In this document: piece by piece, positions 38,890 to 47,943 of the stretch
Position numbering within the stretch: position 1 is the first letter of the stretch
How the letters are laid out: the number at the start of each line of letters is the position of its first letter
DNA from: Leptodesmis sichuanensis A121
GTDB lineage: Bacteria > Cyanobacteriota > Cyanobacteriia > Leptolyngbyales > Leptolyngbyaceae
Direction of reading: 5' to 3'
NCBI RefSeq assembly: GCF_021379005.1
Contig: NZ_CP075171.1
Coordinates: 2,852,001 to 2,916,000, forward strand
Length of the DNA stretch: 64,000 nt
The notes under the pieces: model-generated
Database searches by the model: none
The model's input: only the letters and a program-made list of their open reading frames with translations
What the model was told of the DNA's origin: nothing
Position numbers and translations under genes: made by a program

Positions 38890-39461
38890 GGACTCGTTAA
38901 CCGTTAAGAAGCAGCAATGGCCGAGGGCATTAAACGACTCTACTGCAGTTTGTCACATAGACCACTATTACAGCAGAGTTCAGACAAATTCCTTATGTCT
39001 CTTATAGCCAATATTGACTTAATACCCATGATTCCCTCACTTTTTCCAGGATGATTCGGGTCATTGCGATTCGAGATCGTCCCAAAGTGAGGGAACCGCC
39101 CTGATCAATCAAACCCATCAGCCAGAGAACCAATGGTTGGCTGTAAAAGCCGACAGATTCCTTACCCGATAGTAATTCCAGTCCGTTAAAAAGTCTCACT
39201 CAGTAGCCGTTTGAAATTGAGCTACCGGGTGATTTATGAGAGGAACAGGCACCCAAAGCAAGGATTGGATCAAACAGGATTTTTCAAGAATTAGTTTACG
39301 TAGCTTAACAAAAAAGCCTTTCGAATATTTTTCGATTCCCATCTGCTTTGGATGGTTGCAGGGTAGAATCCACTGTAGGCAACTTCTTGAAGCCCTCCAA
39401 ACATAGAGCTAGCCAATAGTAGCTCATAAACTTTCATTAATAGCGTACCGGATCAACTCTC
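38890..39461. other. Intergenic region between topA and ndhB with an inverted repeat
   Basis: The region holds the promoters of both divergent genes. TTCCCTCACTTT (39032-39043) and AAAGTGAGGGAA (39084-39095) form a 12-bp inverted repeat 40 bases apart. A 65-residue ORF on the minus strand (39002-39199) overlaps this repeat and has no recognisable relatives, so I do not call it a gene. Confidence 0.5.
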
Positions 39462-41045
39462 ATGGATTTCGCCAGTCTTGCTGCTCAGTTGAATACGGGG
39501 GCGATCATTCCCGAATTGATCGTCACCGCCACACTCTTAGCGGTGGTAGTGGGTGACCTAATTGTGGGACGAACCGCTTCCTCCCGCTGGACCCCCTATC
39601 TCTCGATTGTTGGGCTACTGGCTGCAGTAGTCGCCCTCTTCTATCAGTGGAATATTGCGGATCCCATTTCCTTCCTGGGTAGCTTCAATGGTGATGCCCT
39701 TAGTGTTGTATTTCGGGGGATCATTGCGCTGTCTGCTGCAATCACGATTTTGATGGCTGTTCGCTATATCGAGCAGTCGGGTACGGCCCTGGCTGAATTT
39801 CTCACGATTCTGCTGACTGCCACCCTGGGAGGGATGTTCCTGTCAGGGGCCGATGAACTGGTCATGATCTTCGTTTCTTTGGAAACACTCAGTATTTCCT
39901 CCTATTTATTAACGGGTTACACCAAGCGTGATCCCCGCTCCAATGAAGCCGCCCTCAAGTACTTATTGATTGGGGCTTCCAGTTCTGCCATCTTCCTGTA
40001 CGGCAGTTCTCTGCTGTATGGGTTGTCGGGTGGGGAAACAAATTTAAGTACGATCGCAGCCAGGATTGCGGAAGCGGGATTAGGAAATTCCATCGGTCTG
40101 GTGATTGCTCTGGTGTTCGTGATTGCAGGGATCGCGTTCAAGATTGCGGCTGTGCCATTCCACCAGTGGACTCCTGATGTGTATGAGGGGTCCCCCACTC
40201 CCGTGGTTGCCTTTCTTTCCGTCGGTTCCAAAGCGGCTGGCTTTGCTCTGGCCATTCGGTTGCTAGTGACGGCCTTCCCCCTGCTTACCGATGAGTGGCA
40301 ATTTGTGATGACGGCCTTAGCCATCCTCAGTATGATTCTGGGTAATGTGGTAGCACTGGCCCAAACGAGCATGAAACGGCTGCTGGCCTATTCGTCGATC
40401 GGTCAGGCTGGGTTTGTGATGATCGGTCTGGTGATCGGTTCTCAAGATGGCTACGCCAGCATGGTGTTCTACCTGATCGCCTATCTGATGATGAACCTGG
40501 GCGCGTTTGCCTGTGTGATTCTGTTCTCCCTGCGCACGGGTACCGACCAGATCAGTGAGTACTCTGGCCTGTATCAGAAGGATCCCCTGCTGACCCTGGC
40601 CTTGAGTATTTGTCTGCTGTCGTTGGGTGGTATTCCGCCCCTGGTGGGCTTCTTTGGGAAGATTTACCTGTTCTGGGCTGGCTGGCAGGCTGGAGCCTAT
40701 GGTCTGGTCTTGCTGGGCTTGCTGACCAGTGTAGTGTCGATTTACTACTACATCCGGGTGGTGAAGGCGATGGTGGTAAAGGAGCCACAGGAGATGTCTG
40801 AGGCGGTCAAGAACTATCCCGAAGTGCAGTGGAATCTACCCGGAATGCGTCCGCTGCAAGTGGGGATCATCATCAGCCTGATCACCACCTCCCTGGCCGG
40901 AATTCTCTCCAATCCTTTGTTCACTCTGGCGAATGATGCGGTAGCAAAAACTCCTATGCTGCAGAAAACAATCGTCGCCGCAGAGCAGAAGGCTGCTGTA
41001 GAACAGGCTTCTCTGGATATGAACCAACCTGAGGTGAAACTGTAA
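39462..41045 (+). CDS. ndhB: NAD(P)H-quinone oxidoreductase subunit 2 (NdhB)
   Basis: The 527-residue integral membrane protein is a proton-pumping subunit of the thylakoid NDH-1 complex, with about 14 membrane helices. Characteristic are [14 protein letters not shown], a Glu-Lys pair in the antiporter-like half ([19 protein letters not shown]) and [19 protein letters not shown]. The length and start ([13 protein letters not shown]) match cyanobacterial NdhB. NDH-1 drives respiration, cyclic electron flow and CO2 uptake. It is monocistronic here and followed by a hairpin terminator. Confidence 0.97.
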   Translation: MDFASLAAQLNTGAIIPELIVTATLLAVVVGDLIVGRTASSRWTPYLSIVGLLAAVVALFYQWNIADPISFLGSFNGDALSVVFRGIIALSAAITILMAVRYIEQSGTALAEFLTILLTATLGGMFLSGADELVMIFVSLETLSISSYLLTGYTKRDPRSNEAALKYLLIGASSSAIFLYGSSLLYGLSGGETNLSTIAARIAEAGLGNSIGLVIALVFVIAGIAFKIAAVPFHQWTPDVYEGSPTPVVAFLSVGSKAAGFALAIRLLVTAFPLLTDEWQFVMTALAILSMILGNVVALAQTSMKRLLAYSSIGQAGFVMIGLVIGSQDGYASMVFYLIAYLMMNLGAFACVILFSLRTGTDQISEYSGLYQKDPLLTLALSICLLSLGGIPPLVGFFGKIYLFWAGWQAGAYGLVLLGLLTSVVSIYYYIRVVKAMVVKEPQEMSEAVKNYPEVQWNLPGMRPLQVGIIISLITTSLAGILSNPLFTLANDAVAKTPMLQKTIVAAEQKAAVEQASLDMNQPEVKL

Positions 41046-41068
41046 AACGCTTTTCCCAAGGCACAACG

Positions 41069-41105
41069 GCGATCGCCCTTTTCCGGGGGGCGATCGCTTA
41101 TTTTT
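41069..41105. terminator. Terminator built on HIP1 octamers, between convergent ndhB and kinase genes
   Basis: GCGATCGCCC (41069-41078) pairs with GGGCGATCGC (41088-41097), followed by TTATTTTT on the plus strand. Both arms contain the HIP1 octamer. The T-run overlaps the last codons of the kinase gene on the other strand. Confidence 0.8.
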
Positions 41106-43608
41106 GGGAGAGTCTGACCAGATTGGCAATTGCACCAATCAAGACATCAGGTTCAATGGGTTTAGCAAGATGCTGCTGAAAACCGACCGCCAGGGCCTGT
41201 TCCCGATCGCCTTCTCCGGCAAACGCAGTCAACGCGATCGCTGGAAGGTTGCCGTTGGGGAGCGATCGCAGATGCTGGAGCAGGTCATACCCGTTCATGT
41301 CCGGCAACCCAATATCACAGACCAGCAAATCGAACGGGGTTTTTGATACGGCTTGCAGGGCAGGCTGACTGGCAGACAGAGAAGTGACGATCGCTCCTTG
41401 CTGTTGCAAAGAAAAGGTCATTAACTCCAGGGAATCCTGATCATCTTCTACCACCAATACCCGGATGCCATTGAGATTAGCGGTTGCTGGGGGGTGATCG
41501 GTAGGAGTGGGAGAAGCAATGGGCGCAGTGGGTAGGGGCAATTCCACCGTGAATGTTGCTCCCAGTCCTTCACCGGGGCTGTCTACACTGACCCTCCCGC
41601 CGTGGGCTTCCACCAGTTGCCGGACGATCGCCAATCCCAATCCCAGTCCCCCAAATCGTCGAGTGGTTGAGCCATCCTGCTGCCGGAAGGATTCAAAAAC
41701 ATGGGGAAGAAAGTCGGGGCTGATGCCCTTACCCGTATCGGTGACGGTGATGCGGGCAGAGGAGGGGGAATTTTGAATTTTGAATTTTGAGTTTTGAATT
41801 GGCTCCGTCCTTTGTCCTTTGTCCTGTCTCCTTTGTTCTGTACTGTCTACAGTTGGAGAATGACCACCAGTAACCAATGACGAATGACCAGTGACCAAGG
41901 ACAAACTCACGTCCACCCGTCCCCCTTCAGGAGTGAACTTAACGGCATTGGAGAGGAGATTCCAGACAACCTGTTGCAGACGATCGGGATCTCCAACAAT
42001 TGGCCCGATGGTTGGATCCAGATGGGTGTGGATAGAAATGAATTTGGCTTCGGCAGTCAGGCGGATGGTTTCGATCGCAGCAGTAATCGGTTGAATTAAG
42101 TCAACGGTTAGCCAGTTGAGGGTCAACTTGCCGCGCAGGATGCGGGAGATATCCAGCAGGTCTTCTACCAGTTGGGTCTGAAGTTTGGCATTGCGTTCAA
42201 TGGTGGCCAGGGCTTCCTGGATTCTTTCGGGAGACAGTTGGCGGGTTTGCAATAATTTCACCCAGCCCAGGATGGGATTCAGGGGGGTTCTGAGTTCGTG
42301 AGAGAGCACGGCCAGAAATTCATCTTTAATCTGATTGGCCTGAACCAATGCTTCAGCCTGTTGCCGCAGGGTTCGTTCCAGTTGTTTGCGATCGCTCAAA
42401 TCCAGAATGAAGGCAAAGGCTTCCTCCCGCCGATCGCCCAGCAGGTTAAACCCCACCAGAACCGGAATCCGGCTTCCGTCTTTGCGAATATATTCCTTTT
42501 CATAAGGCGTGCAGGCTCCCCGTTCCCGTGCCTCTGCTACGCCTGCTTCATCCAGGGACGAATATTCGGCAGGAGTTAATTCCGTCCAGAGTAGCCGTCC
42601 GGCCTCTAAATCCTCGCGGGTATAGCCGACAATTCGGAGAAACTCATCGTTAGCATAGTGAATTCCTCCATAGACATCCCCCCGCAAAATCCCAATGATG
42701 TTGGAGTTGACAAAGCCCTGAAAACGTTCTTCACTGGCTTTGAGAGCAGCTTCTGCCTGCTTCTGTCCGGAAATATCGGTGTTGGTGCCATACCACTTGA
42801 TGATGTTTCTCTGTTCATCGCGCAGGGGTAATGCCTGTCCCAAAAACCAGCGGTATTGACCATCTGCTCCTTTTAATCGCATCTCAACCTGATAAATCCC
42901 ACTCGTTTGTACCGCTCGTTCCCATGCAGCCAACACTTGTGGCTGATCATTGGGATGTACCAGGTTTGTCCAACATTTGTTCTGTAGCTGGTTTAGGGTG
43001 ACTCCGGTATATTCCACCCAGCGCCAGTTGATGTAATCAATCTGACCATCAGGAGTGGCTGTCCATAGTTGCTGGGGTAGAGCTTCTGTCATCAGGTGCA
43101 ATTCCGCTTCCCGCTCCTGGAGTTGACGTTCGGCTCGCTTGCGATCGGTGATCTCTTGCACCATCGTGTTGACCCCCATCACCCGGCCATCAGAACCCTT
43201 TAAGGGATAGAAACTGGCTAACCAGTCTCGTTGTATACCAGGCTGAGCACGAGTTGTCCCCTGTATCTCTTGATTCAATAAAGGAGTGCCTGACTCAATT
43301 AACCGTCGGTACACAGGTTCTAAAACATCAGCCAGTTCCGGCACAACCTCTCGAACGGTGCGACCCAGCGTATCTTCAACAGACAAGCCATGAATTTCAG
43401 CCAGTCGCTGATTCAGCCGCACAAAGCGTAACTGAGTATCAACAAAACTCAAGCCAATGGGAGCTGTAGCATAAATTGCCTCTAATTCCAGGAGCTGCTG
43501 CTGGGCCTCCTCCTGACTTAAGGATTTAGCAACGCTTGATACTGGAGCTTGGGAAAGTTGAGGATCAAGACGTTGCTTGTTCAAATCTTCTTGATTCTGT
43601 TTATTCAC
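41098..43608 (-). CDS. Hybrid sensor histidine kinase (PAS x3, HisKA, HATPase, receiver)
   Basis: The 836-residue soluble kinase has three PAS domains (about residues 45-160, 170-285, 290-410), a dimerisation/phospho-acceptor helix with FLAVLSHELRTPLNPILGW (about residue 435), an ATPase domain with WNLLSNAVKFTPEGG, DTGKGISPDF and GGLGLGLAIVRQL, and a C-terminal receiver (LLVCDIGLPDMNGYDLLQ). Residues about 568-614, between the N-box and the G1 motif, are an in-frame low-complexity insertion encoded by heptamer repeats. No membrane span is present, so it senses a cytosolic signal, perhaps through PAS-bound ligands. The GTG at 43608 follows GGAG by 7 bases; a TTG one codon earlier is possible. 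Confidence 0.93.
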   Translation of the reverse strand: MNKQNQEDLNKQRLDPQLSQAPVSSVAKSLSQEEAQQQLLELEAIYATAPIGLSFVDTQLRFVRLNQRLAEIHGLSVEDTLGRTVREVVPELADVLEPVYRRLIESGTPLLNQEIQGTTRAQPGIQRDWLASFYPLKGSDGRVMGVNTMVQEITDRKRAERQLQEREAELHLMTEALPQQLWTATPDGQIDYINWRWVEYTGVTLNQLQNKCWTNLVHPNDQPQVLAAWERAVQTSGIYQVEMRLKGADGQYRWFLGQALPLRDEQRNIIKWYGTNTDISGQKQAEAALKASEERFQGFVNSNIIGILRGDVYGGIHYANDEFLRIVGYTREDLEAGRLLWTELTPAEYSSLDEAGVAEARERGACTPYEKEYIRKDGSRIPVLVGFNLLGDRREEAFAFILDLSDRKQLERTLRQQAEALVQANQIKDEFLAVLSHELRTPLNPILGWVKLLQTRQLSPERIQEALATIERNAKLQTQLVEDLLDISRILRGKLTLNWLTVDLIQPITAAIETIRLTAEAKFISIHTHLDPTIGPIVGDPDRLQQVVWNLLSNAVKFTPEGGRVDVSLSLVTGHSSLVTGGHSPTVDSTEQRRQDKGQRTEPIQNSKFKIQNSPSSARITVTDTGKGISPDFLPHVFESFRQQDGSTTRRFGGLGLGLAIVRQLVEAHGGRVSVDSPGEGLGATFTVELPLPTAPIASPTPTDHPPATANLNGIRVLVVEDDQDSLELMTFSLQQQGAIVTSLSASQPALQAVSKTPFDLLVCDIGLPDMNGYDLLQHLRSLPNGNLPAIALTAFAGEGDREQALAVGFQQHLAKPIEPDVLIGAIANLVRLSQK
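41770..41906. repeat. Cluster of heptamer repeats inside the kinase ATPase domain
   Basis: Three heptamer types follow each other on the plus strand: TTTTGAA (41771-41799), TTTGTCC/CCTTTGT (about 41808-41840) and CAATGAC/GAATGAC/CAGTGAC (41875-41906). They encode about 45 residues on the minus strand. Confidence 0.85.
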
Positions 43609-43673
43609 CAACGTTCTCCAAGCGCTTATGATTGACTGGGGAATTTGTGAGTGGCGAGTAATTGTTATCCATT

Positions 43674-44768
43674 ATGTCAATCAAGAACTTGGTTTCGCTC
43701 GGTCTGCTGATTTTTGTCCCGATCGCCATTGCCGCTGAGAAGTTGGAATGGGGGGCACTGACAGTATTTGGCCTCTCTGCGATCGCGATCGTGCCACTGG
43801 CAATCTGGCTGAGTACGGCAACCGAGGAAATTGCGGTGTCCCTGGGGCCATCCATTGGCGGTTTGTTGAATGCTGTGTTTGGTAATGCCACAGAACTGAT
43901 TATTTCCCTGGTGGCCCTCAAGGAAGGATTGGTGGATATCGTCAAAGCCAGTATTACCGGGACGGTGGTCAGCAACCTGCTGCTGGCGATGGGCCTCTCT
44001 ATGCTCTTGGGTGGTCTGCGGTATAAGGAACAGGAATTTCAACCTGTGGTAGCACGGGTGAATGGTTCCACCATGACGCTGGCAGTGATTGCGATCGTGC
44101 TTCCGGCTACGGTGATCACAACTTCCAACGTGGTAGAGCCTTCTGCCATCAGTCACTTATCCTTGTTTGTGGCGGCTGTGCTGATTCTGGTCTATGGCTT
44201 TACGTTGATCTTCTCGCTCAAGACCCACAGCTATCTCTATGATGTGGGGGTGGTGGAACTGGAAGGCGAGGCTACTCCAGAACACTCGGAACATGGAGAA
44301 GGGAAGCCGAACCTATGGTTTTGGGTTGGCATTTTGTTAGCTGCGACGATCGGGGTAGCCGTTGTGTCAGAAATCTTTGTCGGTGCGGTTGAAGAAGCCA
44401 CGGCGGGATTGGGTTTAACACCGTTGTTTACGGGAGTAATTTTGTTGCCTCTGGTGGGCGGTGCAGCGGAATATGTCACAGCAGTGCGAGTGGCCATTAA
44501 GAACAATATGGATTTGTCCGTTTCGGTGGCGATGGGATCCAGTCTATTGGTGGCACTACTGGTGGCTCCGATTCTGGTGATTGTCGGCCAGTTAATTGGT
44601 CAGCCGATGGATTTAAATTTCAGTCTGTTTGAAGTCGTTGCGGTTGCGATCGCGGTGATCATTGCTAACCTGATCAGTCTGGATGGGCGATCGAACTGGC
44701 TGGAAGGATTGTTACTCTTAGCCACTTATTCCATCCTGGGAGCCGCCTTTTATTTCCACCCGGTTTAG
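43674..44768 (+). CDS. Calcium/proton antiporter (CaCA superfamily, Cax type)
   Basis: The 364-residue membrane protein has about 11 spans arranged as two CaCA repeats. The first alpha-repeat contains GNATELIISLVALKEG and the second VGGAAEYVTAVRVAIKNNM. The acidic loop after span 6 (ELEGEATPEHSEHGEG) fits a cytosolic linker. It should export Ca2+ in exchange for protons. In the second repeat the usual GNAAEH reads GGAAEY. The ATG at 43674 is preferred over a TTG at 43662. It is divergent from the kinase gene across a gap of about 65 bases. Confidence 0.93.
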   Translation: MSIKNLVSLGLLIFVPIAIAAEKLEWGALTVFGLSAIAIVPLAIWLSTATEEIAVSLGPSIGGLLNAVFGNATELIISLVALKEGLVDIVKASITGTVVSNLLLAMGLSMLLGGLRYKEQEFQPVVARVNGSTMTLAVIAIVLPATVITTSNVVEPSAISHLSLFVAAVLILVYGFTLIFSLKTHSYLYDVGVVELEGEATPEHSEHGEGKPNLWFWVGILLAATIGVAVVSEIFVGAVEEATAGLGLTPLFTGVILLPLVGGAAEYVTAVRVAIKNNMDLSVSVAMGSSLLVALLVAPILVIVGQLIGQPMDLNFSLFEVVAVAIAVIIANLISLDGRSNWLEGLLLLATYSILGAAFYFHPV

Positions 44769-44800
44769 GGAGAGATCATTCCTACTTCTCATCCAGTCGG

Positions 44801-45142
44801 TTAACTTATTTCATTCTGGCCTTCATCATTCTCTCGAATGGTCTGCTCAATTTCCTCAAGGTGTGCCTCAGCATAGAACCAGGCATTAGCTAAATCAGTT
44901 GCAGATAAGGTTGGATAGTTGTTCAGTAACTCTGAATCACTTGTCCCCAGTCGTCGGTAATCCACTAACACCCATACCGGGATATGGGTTCCGGCTATAC
45001 AGGCATCTCCATCACAAACACCAGGAGTTTTCGTAATTCCACGCCAGTTGCGGTCTAAGCTATGAGCCAGTAGCTGAATGGCCTCCGCTTTTTCAACGGG
45101 CGTAAGAGATAACAGTTGATCTGTAAGTTCTTGCAATGTCAT
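44801..45142 (-). CDS. DUF433-domain protein, antitoxin-like
   Basis: The 113-residue protein has a short helical N-terminus (LTPVEKAEAIQLLAHSL) and a DUF433 domain with ITKTPGVCDGDACIAGTHIPVWVL in two steps and NYPTLSATDLANAWFYAEAH. DUF433 proteins usually act as antitoxins next to a PIN-like DUF5615 toxin. No such partner follows in this window, so it is an orphan or acts on a distant partner. A 9-bp hairpin lies 30 bases upstream of its start. Confidence 0.85.
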   Translation of the reverse strand: MTLQELTDQLLSLTPVEKAEAIQLLAHSLDRNWRGITKTPGVCDGDACIAGTHIPVWVLVDYRRLGTSDSELLNNYPTLSATDLANAWFYAEAHLEEIEQTIRENDEGQNEIS

Positions 45143-45508
45143 GAACTTTCCCGCCCCAAGTGATGATAGTTCTATTCTGAAAGATTTTTTCAGAATTTAG
45201 AAGGGCGATCGTGCTCTCAACCTTCTTCAAGTCTTTACAAAAACTCCATTGTACTCCCCAGATTTTTACTGAAAGCTCTGTAAATATGGAAAGCAGGGTG
45301 TAAAAGTTTGTTCAGACAAATTGTGTTAGATCAAATTCTGTCTGGGCATTCTATGAAGGTATCCTCTACAACCCAGTGAATGATTTGAACTATTTCGGTG
45401 TAGTCCTGCTGTTTGAGGATTATTGGCTTATAAATAAATTGAGGACTCTTTGAAGTTAAAGTTCTCATTGCATGGCAAGTTCAGATCGAACATTCAGAAA
45501 AAAGCATC
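45143..45508. other. AT-rich leader region of the accessory island
   Basis: The region lies between the DUF433 gene (minus) and the J-domain gene (plus) and presumably holds both promoters. A hairpin at 45174-45196 is listed separately; I see no other feature. Confidence 0.5.
45174..45196. promoter_or_regulatory. Perfect 9-bp stem-loop upstream of the DUF433 gene
   Basis: ATTCTGAAA (45174-45182) pairs with TTTCAGAAT (45188-45196) across a 5-base loop. Antitoxin-type proteins often bind palindromes in their own promoter, so it could be an operator. This is inference. Confidence 0.35.
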
Positions 45509-46102
45509 ATGGCAGCTAAAAAACAGTCAAAGGCTACCCAAAAAACCGTTGAGAAGAAGGAAGTTCTTAATGATTTTGTACTGAATGAAATTTCACGACT
45601 CTCTGAACTACATGGAGTTAATGCCAGTGTTTTTGAAGAGTTTGCAAAATTTGTGGTTGAGAACTACAAGAGAAAGCCACCAAAGCCACCAAAACCACTA
45701 ACGCAAACTCAGATTAAGCAAGCGATTTACACCCATTTTGGTGTTACTACTACACCGCTTCTGAAAAAGTCAGCTCGCTTTCAAATGGCTACAAGTGCAA
45801 TGAATGGGCTTGATCTGGGCAAGAAAGATGGTTGGGAGAAGCTGTATCGTAAGTTTGTCGGAATTTTGCCAGAAGAAGAAAACGAGCAGGGCCGGGGCTG
45901 TATTAATGGAATCAATATTTTCAAGTACGATATGCCCTGGAGAACGTTTGGCTTAGATCCTAAAAAATCAACAACTGAAGATATTAAATCGAGATATTAC
46001 CAACTCAGCAAAATCTACCATCCTGACAACAAAGAAACAGGAGATGCTGAAGTTTTCGATCGCCTGACATTATTCTACAAGAGCTTGACGGAGAAGTTTT
46101 GA
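45509..46102 (+). CDS. J-domain protein, first gene of a putative two-gene system
   Basis: The 197-residue protein starts with a Lys-rich leader, then a helical segment (NDFVLNEISRLSELHG), a Pro/Lys linker (KPPKPPKP, near residue 60) and a middle domain of unknown type (about residues 66-125). The C-terminal 55 residues match a J domain: helix before the loop, the HPD tripeptide in YHPDNKETG, and a following amphipathic helix. J domains stimulate the ATPase of Hsp70, so it likely recruits DnaK to something, perhaps its neighbour. Its stop codon overlaps the next start (TGATG). Base composition is visibly AT-rich compared with flanking genes, suggesting transfer. Confidence 0.75.
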   Translation: MAAKKQSKATQKTVEKKEVLNDFVLNEISRLSELHGVNASVFEEFAKFVVENYKRKPPKPPKPLTQTQIKQAIYTHFGVTTTPLLKKSARFQMATSAMNGLDLGKKDGWEKLYRKFVGILPEEENEQGRGCINGINIFKYDMPWRTFGLDPKKSTTEDIKSRYYQLSKIYHPDNKETGDAEVFDRLTLFYKSLTEKF

Positions 46103-46955
46103 TGGCCGAGATATACATAACCTCTAAGCGTTTGGCTGAAGTACTAAAAATTACTCCTGAGAAGCTCGAAGAGATCGAAAATCATTTTGATGCAATTGTT
46201 GATGATGAATGGGAATTAACACAGGGAAAGGATTACAAAGTAGTTAATCAGGCTACCGGACTTCGAGAATATACCTCCTCTGGCGCTTATGCCATTGCCG
46301 AGTATTTAGAAAAAACACGGCAGGCTGGAGAAAAAGGTTTGTTAGGGATTATCAAAAAGCTATTCCGTCTATTAAAAGAAGATATCAGGAAGGCATTTGT
46401 TAAAGGAAAAATTCTCAATAATTGTTCATCTCTTGTAAAGAGAAAAGATTATTTCTTTATTTCTGAGCCGGATGCAATAGCCATTCTTGGAACGAACAAA
46501 GCTTATTTTCGTAAAATAGGTGAACTTGCTCAGAAAAGTGATAAAACTTTTCTATTAAAGGATACCGACTACGCCGATTTTATTCAAGAAGGTATTAGGT
46601 TCTACTCCTTGAGTGGTGTTGAAAAGCTATCTCAAGTTATGGCCCAACACCATTCCAAAAGAAATCGCCGTGATTGGTGTTCAGATGTGGGTAAAGTCAT
46701 TCAACCACAAGTTAATGATATTGTTGATCAAATCATCAAGCGCGAGAAATCCATTCAGACAGCAAAGGATCGGGCTAAGAAACGCGATAAGAGTACCTGT
46801 CAAGTTACTCTCCAGAAAAAGACTAAAATTGCCTCTGTTAAGTTCGCGGCCCATCATCGAGTGCATCCCACATTTGCGATGAGTATAAGTGCTTAGGGCT
46901 ATGTTTGGGAGACAACGCTAAACTTTGAGCATTCCACCTTTAGCCGATAACTCCA

Positions 46956-47192
46956 ATGGACGCTGAGAAAAAAGCCCAAATTCAAGCCCATGCTCGTGCC
47001 CTTGCCGCTCTGCTGTACGAGGAAACCGACCCGGAGCAAGTAAAAACATTAGCAGGGATTGAGGTAGCAGTAAGAGGGCATCTGCTGGAACACGTCGGTC
47101 CAGAACTCGGGGATTTTTTATTGCAACAAGCAGCGGCACCACAAGTGGACGAAAGCGCAGCCTCGACAGTATCGTCGGACGACTGCACTTGA
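46956..47192 (+). CDS. ISKra4-like transposase, upstream ORF
   Basis: The 78-residue ORF (MDAEKKAQIQAHARALAALL at its start, QVDESAASTVSSDDCT at its end) is identical to the matching part of copy 1. Its stop overlaps the next ORF at TTGA, so the second ORF may be translated by re-initiation or by a frameshift. It probably supplies the N-terminal DNA-binding part of the transposase. Confidence 0.7.
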   Translation: MDAEKKAQIQAHARALAALLYEETDPEQVKTLAGIEVAVRGHLLEHVGPELGDFLLQQAAAPQVDESAASTVSSDDCT

Positions 47193-47875
47193 GCGAGAAA
47201 CAGGCACAAATTCTGGAGGTGAAAGCCTACACACGCTGGAGTCCTTACCTGGAGCAGTGTTGTTTGTTGCTCAGTGCCAACGAGTCGTATGAGCGAGCGG
47301 CAGAAGACATCGAAGTGTTGACTGGGGTGAAGGTTACTCACAGCACTCAACAACGATTAGTCCATCGTCAAACCTTCGAGTTACCGCAAGTGGCAGGAGT
47401 GGTTGAGGAGATGAGTGTAGACGGCGGCAAAGTACGATTGCGAACCCCTCAAGGACAACCGAGTGAATGGCGAGATTACAAGGGGGTGAATCTGCACGAG
47501 TGCTGTGTGGCTGCTTTTTTCCAGGATAACGAGCAATTGGTTAACTGGGTCAACCCTCAACCCTTGTCTGACCCGCTCACTTGCTTAGGAGATGGGCACG
47601 ATGGGATCTGGAATATTTATGCCCAGATCGGCACCACGACCCAAAGACGGGAGATTTTGGATTGGTATCACCTCATCGAGAATTTGGGCAAGGTGGGTGG
47701 TTCCCAGCAACGTTTAGCGGTGGTGGAAGCCTGCTTGTGGCAGGGCGATGTCGAGGGAGCGATCATCCAGTTTGAGGATTGGCAACACGAGCGGGTTGCG
47801 ACTTTCATTGCCTATCTCAACAAGCATCGACAGCGGATTGTCAACTATGGCTATTATCACTGAAGTTTAGACTAA

Positions 47876-47905
47876 CGGCAGGGGAAATAGCCCAACCCCC
47901 TGCCG
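47876..47905. terminator. Hairpin near the left end of IS type B, copy 1
   Basis: CGGCAGGGG (47876-47884) pairs with CCCCTGCCG (47897-47905). It lies after the transposase stop on the minus strand and before the terminal repeat, and probably ends transcription of the transposase mRNA. The same hairpin is at 59561-59590 in copy 2. Confidence 0.5.
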
Positions 47906-47943
47906 AGACTGAGTGTGGCAGAAAAAATTAAGCAAGCAAGAGA

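Noticed and set aside
39002-39199. 65-residue ORF on the minus strand between topA and ndhB
   Set aside because: No recognised domain, a stop directly before its GTG, and it overlaps an inverted repeat; more likely non-coding.
46681-46866. Minus-strand ORF opposite the nuclease gene
   Set aside because: It is a shadow frame of the plus-strand coding sequence with no independent support.
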